A DNA stretch of 9,838 nt from Persebacter sp051009035 (lineage in GTDB: Bacteria; Pseudomonadota; Gammaproteobacteria; Tethybacterales; Persebacteraceae), in contig JBPCWY010000117.1 in the NCBI GenBank assembly GCA_051009035.1, positions 1 through 9,838 of the forward strand, read 5' to 3'. The number at the start of each line of letters is the position of its first letter. Position 1 is the first letter of the stretch. This document shows positions 5,384 through 9,838 of this stretch, piece by piece. Both the position numbers and the translations under genes were made by a program. Below the pieces are notes generated by a model. That model searched no databases. It was given only the letters and a program-made list of their open reading frames with translations, and was not told the origin of the DNA.

Positions 5384-6289
5384 ATGCGCCGCCGCCGTTT
5401 TCACCTGCGCCTGTTTGTCCCGGACGAATACAAACCGCTGCGCCTCGTCCCGCGCGCGATGTGGGCGGTATTGGCGCTCGCCGCCGCCGCGCAAATTGCG
5501 TTTCACTACCGCCTGCCGGAGCCGCAATTATCCGAATACGATTTGCATCTGCGGCGACCGCCGCCGGATTCGGTATTGCGCGTTTTTGCGCTGGGCGACC
5601 GCCCGGCGTTGGCGCGCGTTTTAATGTTAAATTTGCAGACGTTTGACAACCAGCAAGGCGCGAGCATTTCATTCGCCGATTTGGATTACGACATACTCGG
5701 GCTGTGGCTGGACCGCATTACGGCGCTGGACGAAAAATCCGAATACCCGCATTTTAGCGCCGCCAAAATATACACATCGGTGCGGGACGATTCGCGAAAG
5801 CGGAAGATGGTGGAATGGGTGCGCCGCCATTTCGCCGATGCGCCCAACATGCGCTGGGAATGGATGGCGCACGCCGGCAACATCGCCCAGTATGTCGTCA
5901 AAGACGAAGCGCTGGCGCTGGATATTGCGCACGAAATGCGGGAATTAACCGAACCCGGCAAAGTCCCGGGCTGGACGCGGCAAATGGAAGTATTTTTTTT
6001 GGAAAGCGCGACCGAATACGAAGCGGCGGCAAACCTGCTGGCAAAATTACTCGCCGCCGGCGAAGTTACCGACCCGTCCGAATTTGCGCTGTTGTTAATG
6101 CGTTTGGAAAGCATCATCTGCAAAGTCGTCAAACAGGGGGAACTGACAAGCACGGAAAAATTTAACAACATTAGGGAAAAGCGTTTTGCGTTATTAAAAG
6201 AATATTTGGCAAAACAGGGAATCAACGAAATCCCCGAAGAACAAAAAGAAATCATCTGCCCCGAAACCCCGCCGGACGGCGAAGCGTAA
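5384..6289 (+). CDS. Membrane-anchored alpha-helical protein linked to the ABC transporter, unknown function
   Basis: This encodes 301 residues. A basic N-terminus (MRRRRFHLR) precedes one hydrophobic segment at about 24-41 (AMWAVLALAAAAQIAF), so it is probably a type II anchored protein with a large periplasmic domain. The rest is helix-rich with Trp, Tyr and Leu spaced as in TPR-like solenoids, for example LGLWLDRITALDEKSEYPHF (105-124), WVRRHFADAPNMRWEWMAHA (145-164) and a PGW..QME.FFLESATEYEAA region (196-216). The tail is charged and Pro/Glu-rich. I do not recognise a named domain. It begins 1 nt after the permease stop with no clear Shine-Dalgarno, which implies translational coupling and a role with that transporter. 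The ATG at 5384 is preferred over an in-frame upstream TTG inside the permease gene. It closes the operon; a convergent spacer follows. Confidence 0.8.
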   Translation: MRRRRFHLRLFVPDEYKPLRLVPRAMWAVLALAAAAQIAFHYRLPEPQLSEYDLHLRRPPPDSVLRVFALGDRPALARVLMLNLQTFDNQQGASISFADLDYDILGLWLDRITALDEKSEYPHFSAAKIYTSVRDDSRKRKMVEWVRRHFADAPNMRWEWMAHAGNIAQYVVKDEALALDIAHEMRELTEPGKVPGWTRQMEVFFLESATEYEAAANLLAKLLAAGEVTDPSEFALLLMRLESIICKVVKQGELTSTEKFNNIREKRFALLKEYLAKQGINEIPEEQKEIICPETPPDGEA

Positions 6290-6363
6290 TACGCCCGCAG
6301 TTGCAATATTTAATTCGCCCGTTTTTTTAATCCGCCATACCCGTCATTCCGCACTCCCCCGCC

Positions 6364-6383
6364 ATTCCTGCGAAGGCGGGAAT
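6364..6383 (+). repeat. 20-bp palindromic repeat, ATTCCTGC subtype, copy A
   Basis: ATTCCTGC (6364-6371) pairs with GCGGGAAT (6376-6383, one G-T pair) around a GAAG loop. It is followed by CTATTGCG, which is also found after copy C in its own orientation. It is preceded by one 18-bp unit starting at 6341 (CCGTCATTCCGCACTCCC). Confidence 0.75.
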
Positions 6384-6468
6384 CTATTGCGTTGCAATTT
6401 ACCGCCGCCGATAATTTACCGCATTCCAACCCGCCGCTTTTAATTTAATCGCGGACTTCACGCCATAC

Positions 6469-6576
6469 CCGCAATTCCGCACTCTGCCGCAATTCCACGC
6501 CATACCGCAATCCCAAACCATGCCCGTAATTCCACCACACCCGTAATTCCACACTCCTCCGTCATTCCGCACTCCC
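6469..6576 (+). repeat. Six tandem ~18-bp units derived from the palindrome's leading edge
   Basis: Units begin at 6469, 6487, 6505, 6524, 6541 and 6559 (spacings 18, 18, 19, 17, 18) and run straight into palindrome B, whose own CCG begins at 6577. Consensus: CCGYMATTCCRCACTCC plus one base. The first ten bases match the leading edge of the palindromic repeat (CCGTCATTCC), after which each unit diverges. Unit 3 (6505) and the end of unit 2 are the most degenerate. On the minus strand the period translates as a 6-residue repeat (GMTGEC, GMTEEC, GITGVV and so on), an artefact of the DNA repeat. Confidence 0.8.
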
Positions 6577-6581
6577 CCGTC

Positions 6582-6601
6582 ATTCCTGCGAAGGCAGGAA
6601 T
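6582..6601 (+). repeat. 20-bp palindromic repeat, ATTCCTGC subtype, copy B
   Basis: ATTCCTGC (6582-6589) pairs perfectly with GCAGGAAT (6594-6601) around GAAG. It is preceded by CCGTC, like the units of the tandem array, and faces copy C 29 bp away. Confidence 0.85.
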
Positions 6602-6630
6602 CTCATGCTTACTTTGATACGCCGCAATAG

Positions 6631-6650
6631 ATTCCCGCCTTCGCAGGAAT
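6631..6650 (-). repeat. 20-bp palindromic repeat, ATTCCTGC subtype, copy C, inverted
   Basis: On the minus strand this is ATTCCTGCGAAGGCGGGAAT, identical to copy A, preceded by CCGTC and followed by CTATTGCG. With copy B it forms an inverted pair (6577-6655) typical of bacterial interspersed mosaic elements. Either hairpin could also act in transcription stop or mRNA 3'-end protection for the convergent genes. Confidence 0.85.
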
Positions 6651-6718
6651 GACGGCACGGGAGGGAAATAAAATAGCGGCTAACGGCTGGCGGCGAAGCG
6701 CGGAAACGAAGGTTAATA

Positions 6719-6744
6719 TTAAAATAAAAACTGCGGCGGGCGCA
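6719..6744 (-). terminator. Weak terminator candidate after the acyl-CoA synthetase gene
   Basis: On the minus strand TGCG (6744-6741) and CGCA (6735-6732) form a 4-bp stem with a 5-nt loop, followed by GTTTTTATTTTAA. A second small hairpin, AACGG/CCGTT (6770-6756), sits at the stop codon. Both stems are short, so this is only a candidate; the palindromes further downstream may do the job instead. Confidence 0.3.
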
Positions 6745-6768
6745 TTCGGCATTAAAACGGAATTGCCG

Positions 6769-8388
6769 TTAAAGCAATTTTGCTTTTTCGCGCAATTCGT
6801 ATTTTTTAATTTTGCCCGTTGCGGTTTTCGGCAATTCGCCGAAAACAAAATGGCGCGGGCGCATAAAACCGGGCATGCTCTGGCGGCAAAAATCTTCCAT
6901 TTCTTTGGCGTCCGCGGACGAACCGGGGCGCAATTCTACAAACGCGCACGGCGTCTCGCCCCATTTGTCGTCCGGCTTGGCGACGACCGACGCCGCCGCA
7001 ACGGCGGGATGTTTGCTGACAGCGTTTTCCACCGCGATGGACGAAATATTTTCGCCGCCCGAAATAATAATGTCTTTGAGGCGGTCCGTGATTTGCAGGT
7101 AGCCGTCTTCGTGCAGGACCGCCAAATCGCCGGTACGAAACCAGCCGCCGGCAAAAGCGGCGCGCGTGGCTTCCGGATTTTTCAGATAACCGCTCATCAC
7201 CACATTGCCGCGCATGACAAGTTCGCCCGATGTTTTGCCGTCCGCCGCAACCGCTTCGTCTTCGCCGTTTTCGCCGGTCCGCCGCACGCCCCAATCTTCC
7301 AAAATCGGATACCCGACTCCCTGCCGAATCATTTTTTCGGCGCGCTCGTCGGGCGGCAGCGAATCCCACAAATCGCCCTTCCACGCGCACATTGTCGTAT
7401 GCCCGTAAGTTTCGGTAAGCCCGTAAACATGCATTAAATCAAAGCCGATGGATTCCGCCGCCTGCAAAACGGACGGCGGCGGCGGCGCGGCGGCGGTGAT
7501 AAATTTAACCGTGTGCGGCAGTTTTTTGCCGTCCGCCGCGGCGATGACGGCGTTTAATACAATCGGCGCGCCGCCCATATAATCCACTTTGTGTTCGGCG
7601 ATTAACCGCAAAATATCATCGCCGTCTATTTTTCGCAAACACACGACGGAACCGGCAAGCATCGCCTGCGTCCACGGATAACACCAGCCGTTGCAGTGAA
7701 ACATCGGCACCGTGTATAACAGCGCGCCGTGCGTTTTCATCTCCCAGCCGACCGCGGAACCCGCCGCCATCAAATACGCGCCGCGGTGGTGGCAAACTAC
7801 GCCTTTCGGATTGCCCGTCGTGCCGGAAGTATAGTTTAACGAAATCGGCTCCCACTCGTCTTCGGGGTGCATATACAAAGTTTCGCCGTCCGACTGGTTT
7901 AGAAACGCTTCGTAATCGCAAACGCCGACGCTGTCGCCGCCGGAAAAAGAAGCGTCCAAAATATCCACCAACATCGGCGGGTTGGGCATGCCGCTGACGG
8001 CTTCTTTAACTTTCGCGCCAAACTCCGCGTCCGTAAAAATAATTTTGCTTTCGGCGTGCGAAAAAATATAACGCAAAGACGCCGCGTCCAAACGGACATT
8101 AACCGCGTTTAATACCGCCCCGGCGAGCGGCGCGGCAAAATGCGCTTCAAAAATCTCCGGCGTATTGACCGCGACAAACGACACGACATCGCCGCGTCCG
8201 ATTCCGTTTTTGCGCAACGCCGCGGCAAACCGCCCGCAGCGTTCGTATATTTCGCCCCATGTCCGCCGCTTGCCGTTGTAAATTGTCGCCGCGCGGTGCG
8301 GATACACGCGGGCGGTGCGGCGCAAAAAACTCAACGGCGTAAGCGGCGCGTAATTTGCCGCGCACTTGTCCAATCCGCTCATGTCCAT
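6769..8388 (-). CDS. AMP-forming acyl-CoA synthetase (ANL superfamily)
   Basis: This 539-residue enzyme activates a carboxylic acid as its acyl-adenylate and transfers it to CoA. Motifs run in order: P-loop YTSGTTGNPKGV (186-197), MFHCNGWCYPWT (229-240), the AAAPPPPSVL region (299-308), A5 YGLTET (322-327), A7 GWFRTGD with Asp421 (415-421), the hinge DRLKDIIISGGENIS (435-449) and the C-terminal catalytic lysine Lys526 in PKTATGKI. The N-terminal pattern (TPLSFLRRTARVYPHRAA, GAVLNAVNVRLD) places it with the medium/short-chain and methylmercaptopropionate (DmdB-like) ligases. The exact acid cannot be read, and no other dmd gene is present here. The ATG at 8388 is chosen for AAAGGAAA (8401-8394), core GGA 7 nt away. 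A longer in-frame reading to 8583 would overlap the DUF1326 gene and has a non-family leader. It is third in the minus operon, 46 nt after the DUF1326 gene. Confidence 0.93.
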   Translation of the reverse strand: MDMSGLDKCAANYAPLTPLSFLRRTARVYPHRAATIYNGKRRTWGEIYERCGRFAAALRKNGIGRGDVVSFVAVNTPEIFEAHFAAPLAGAVLNAVNVRLDAASLRYIFSHAESKIIFTDAEFGAKVKEAVSGMPNPPMLVDILDASFSGGDSVGVCDYEAFLNQSDGETLYMHPEDEWEPISLNYTSGTTGNPKGVVCHHRGAYLMAAGSAVGWEMKTHGALLYTVPMFHCNGWCYPWTQAMLAGSVVCLRKIDGDDILRLIAEHKVDYMGGAPIVLNAVIAAADGKKLPHTVKFITAAAPPPPSVLQAAESIGFDLMHVYGLTETYGHTTMCAWKGDLWDSLPPDERAEKMIRQGVGYPILEDWGVRRTGENGEDEAVAADGKTSGELVMRGNVVMSGYLKNPEATRAAFAGGWFRTGDLAVLHEDGYLQITDRLKDIIISGGENISSIAVENAVSKHPAVAAASVVAKPDDKWGETPCAFVELRPGSSADAKEMEDFCRQSMPGFMRPRHFVFGELPKTATGKIKKYELREKAKLL

Positions 8389-8434
8389 GATTGTTTCCTT
8401 TCGTTGTTGAATATTTGCGCGCCGGGCGGGCGGG

Positions 8435-9052
8435 TCAATCGCCGCTCCATGATACTTTTGCGTATTCGGCGCTTTGCCCGGAAAAATCCCACACCCGCCC
8501 AAACGCGCGGACGCGGCTTTTGCCGCCGACCGCGACGGTGACATCCGGCGCGACCCAGTATTGCGAATTTTTAATAACGACATCTTCGCCTTCGCGCTGT
8601 CCGGGAATGCGGTTAATCGCGCAGTCGGCGATTTTGTCTTCGGCGCGGCGCGCGGTCATGCGCCAGCCGGTTTCGGTATCCATAAACTCCAACGCGGCGC
8701 GCTCCGCCCCCAAAATATTGGAAACCAGCAGCGACAAAATCCCCAGCGAGCCGCCCGCTTGTCCGCTGAAGATTTGGCGCAATCCGGCAAACGCCGCATC
8801 GTTTGCGCGCTCGTCAATATACAGCGCGACGGTCCATCCGCCTTCGCCCATGCGCCCCGGCACATCCAAAAGAATGCCGAGGTTTAATCCGTCCAAAGAT
8901 TCGCCGCCGCACGCGCCGGTTTTAATCCGCACGCCCCACCACGAATGGCAATAGCCGCGGGACGGGGCGGCGCGCCCCAAAGATACAACGCACGGACAAA
9001 ATAAATCGCAGTTGCAGCTGAGAATTACATCGCCTTCAATATGCCATTTCAT
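8435..9052 (-). CDS. DUF1326 family protein with CxC...CxC motif
   Basis: This encodes 205 residues. The opening WHIEGDVILSCNCDLFCPC followed by the P..GYCHSWWG segment is diagnostic for DUF1326. Cys13, Cys15, Cys19 and Cys21 plus Cys35 make a plausible metal or redox site. The middle (about 58-125) carries the family's GLNLGILLDVPGRMGEGGWTVALYIDE and LG..RAALEF segments, and the C-terminus ends in the usual FSGQSAEYAKVSWSG. There is no signal peptide, so it is probably cytoplasmic. No biochemical function is established that I can name. The ATG at 9052 is set by AAAGGAAA (9064-9057). It lies 37 nt downstream of the DUF2182 gene, a partner it often has in other genomes, and 46 nt upstream of the CoA ligase. 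Confidence 0.9.
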   Translation of the reverse strand: MKWHIEGDVILSCNCDLFCPCVVSLGRAAPSRGYCHSWWGVRIKTGACGGESLDGLNLGILLDVPGRMGEGGWTVALYIDERANDAAFAGLRQIFSGQAGGSLGILSLLVSNILGAERAALEFMDTETGWRMTARRAEDKIADCAINRIPGQREGEDVVIKNSQYWVAPDVTVAVGGKSRVRAFGRVWDFSGQSAEYAKVSWSGD

Positions 9053-9089
9053 GTTTTTTCCTTTCCCGCCAAACGGCGTTTTATACGGT

Positions 9090-9812
9090 TCATTGCAAAA
9101 TCTCCGCCGCCGCCAGCGCGAGCAAAACGCCGCCGGCGAGGCGCGCCGTAATTTGCGGATGCGGCAATGTTTTTTCGGCGAGGGCAAACGCGGCGAGCGC
9201 CAAAATCCAGCGCAAATCCATCGCGCCCCCGGCAAACAACAACAGCATTAACGCCCAGCAACATCCGGCGCAATATAATCCGTTGCGCGCTCCGGCGCGG
9301 AATGCGCCGCCGATGCCGCGCCGCCAATGCAAAATAAGAAACAGCGGCGGCGGGCGGCAACCGCGCAAACAGGCAAACTTAAACGGCGTCCATTGGTAAA
9401 TCCCGGCGGCGGCAAAAACCGCCGCCCGCGCGTGCGGATGGGCGAGCGCCATTTCGCCGTTTAACATTTCCCCCAACGCCAAATGCACCGCCGCAAGCAA
9501 AGCGGAAACGGCAAGCCACACAAAAAAATAACCGCCCGCCGCCGCCGTTGTCTGCGCGTGCGGGGCGGATTTTTGCAACGCCGCCACGCGCCCGAACAAC
9601 CGCAAAAACGGCGCGGCGGACGGCGCCATCATCGCCGCCATCATCACCGCCCACATCCCAAACAAAACGCCGTAAGGCGCGTCCCGCCAAGATGCGGCGG
9701 CGGACGGCGCGGAAAAATCCAGCGCCATCGCAACAGTCAGCCACCAGCACGCCCCCGCCAGCAAAACCCCGGCGGCAAGCGCGGCAAATCCGGACAACGC
9801 ATTCTCTCTCAT
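9090..9812 (-). CDS. DUF2182 predicted metal-binding integral membrane protein
   Basis: This encodes 240 residues, strongly hydrophobic, with about six or seven membrane segments (roughly 9-30, 48-70, 94-115, 128-142, 178-195, 197-214 and 224-238). Family signatures are the Met-rich MWAVMMAAMMAPSAAP (53-68), YQWTPFKFACLRGCRPP (139-155, Cys148 and Cys152), NGLYCAGCCWALMLLLFAGGAMDLRW (177-202, Cys181, Cys184 and Cys185) and AEKTLPH (212-218). Met and Cys clusters inside membrane helices suggest soft-metal binding such as copper, but this is inference from the family description. It is the first gene of the minus operon. The ATG at 9812 has no Shine-Dalgarno and lies 8 nt from a TACAAT box, so the mRNA may begin at the start codon. 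Confidence 0.9.
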   Translation of the reverse strand: MRENALSGFAALAAGVLLAGACWWLTVAMALDFSAPSAAASWRDAPYGVLFGMWAVMMAAMMAPSAAPFLRLFGRVAALQKSAPHAQTTAAAGGYFFVWLAVSALLAAVHLALGEMLNGEMALAHPHARAAVFAAAGIYQWTPFKFACLRGCRPPPLFLILHWRRGIGGAFRAGARNGLYCAGCCWALMLLLFAGGAMDLRWILALAAFALAEKTLPHPQITARLAGGVLLALAAAEILQ

Positions 9813-9819
9813 CGCGCCG

Positions 9820-9828
9820 ATTGTATCA
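9820..9828 (-). promoter_or_regulatory. Extended -10 promoter for the DUF2182 operon
   Basis: On the minus strand TGATACAAT (9828-9820) is an extended -10 element (TGn plus TACAAT, 5/6 consensus). About 7 nt downstream is 9813, next to the ATG at 9812. The -35 position would lie beyond the window end. Confidence 0.5.
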
Positions 9829-9838
9829 TGCGGGCGCG

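Larger units (their letters stand above)
6290..6768. other. Convergent repeat-filled spacer, no gene
   Basis: This lies between the 3' ends of the plus operon and the acyl-CoA synthetase gene. It holds three 20-bp palindromes (6364-6383, 6582-6601, 6631-6650), an 18-bp tandem array (6469-6576) and a weak terminator candidate for the minus operon. A T7 run at 6322-6328 follows the plus operon without a convincing GC hairpin before it. Confidence 0.7.

Noticed and set aside
6469..6601. Possible CRISPR array
   Set aside because: The units are contiguous 17-19-bp tandem repeats without unique spacers, and no cas gene is nearby.
6458..6658. 66-codon minus-strand open frame starting MPSFLRRRESI
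   Set aside because: It is a translation of palindromes B and C and of the 18-bp array. This type of peptide is a well-known artefact of such repeats in proteobacterial annotations.
6771..6786. AAAGCAA-TT-TTGCTTT hairpin at the acyl-CoA synthetase 3' end
   Set aside because: AT-rich stem, 2-nt loop, inside the coding end; too weak to be a terminator.
6649..7437. 262-codon plus-strand open frame
   Set aside because: It is antisense to the acyl-CoA synthetase, whose motifs are unmistakable; long antisense frames are expected in GC-rich genes.
8389..8583. 65-residue N-terminal extension of the acyl-CoA synthetase
   Set aside because: It would overlap the DUF1326 gene by about 150 nt, it does not match the family N-terminus, and a good ribosome binding site precedes the ATG at 8388.
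9053..9235. 61-residue N-terminal extension of the DUF1326 protein
   Set aside because: It overlaps the DUF2182 gene; the DUF1326 domain begins at MKWHIEG directly behind AAAGGAAA.
1..9838. Neisserial-type DNA uptake sequences
   Set aside because: GCCGTCTGAA was not seen in the spacers, and the inverted repeats at gene ends belong to the palindrome families described above.

Overview
The window is about 9.8 kb of GC-rich, densely coded bacterial chromosome, most likely from a proteobacterium. The evidence is gene content: apaG divergent from rpe, with gph directly after rpe, is a familiar beta/gammaproteobacterial arrangement, and the spacers carry short palindromic repeats of the kind common in proteobacterial genomes. 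There is no rRNA, tRNA, CRISPR array, insertion sequence or phage gene.

Layout. (1) 1-258, minus: N-terminal part of an unrecognised exported protein, running off the left edge. (2) 259-870: a spacer of about 0.6 kb holding a good sigma70-like promoter (TTGAAA-N18-TATAAT) for that gene, a terminator-like hairpin in its leader, a G-rich tract with a canonical G-quadruplex motif just upstream of the -35 box, an inverted pair of 20-bp palindromes and a short 10-bp tandem repeat. (3) 871-1269, minus: apaG. (4) 1298-6289, plus: a tight six-gene run of rpe, gph, ABC ATPase, serS, ABC-2 permease and a membrane-anchored helical protein. Every junction overlaps or is 3 nt or less, so it looks like one translationally coupled operon. 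The seryl-tRNA synthetase gene sits between the two halves of the ABC transporter. (5) 6290-6768: a convergent spacer with three more 20-bp palindromes and an expanded array of 18-bp units. (6) 6769-9812, minus: a three-gene operon read as DUF2182 membrane protein, DUF1326 cysteine-motif protein, AMP-forming acyl-CoA synthetase.

How the genes work together. Rpe and Gph are housekeeping enzymes of the pentose phosphate pathway and 2-phosphoglycolate removal. SerS charges tRNA-Ser. The ATPase, the permease and the last protein of the plus operon probably form or support one exporter of unknown substrate. The minus operon pairs two conserved families of unknown function, both rich in potential metal-binding residues (Cys, and Met in the membrane protein), with a CoA ligase. 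Its first gene, apaG and rpe share an unusual start: a -10-like box lies almost on the start codon and there is no Shine-Dalgarno, which suggests leaderless or near-leaderless mRNAs. Other genes have clear AAGGAAA or GGAGG sites.

The most unusual signals are the palindrome plus 18-bp-array element at 6341-6650 and the G4/promoter/leader-hairpin arrangement at 280-417. I see no defence system, biosynthetic cluster or other obviously new multi-gene machine.
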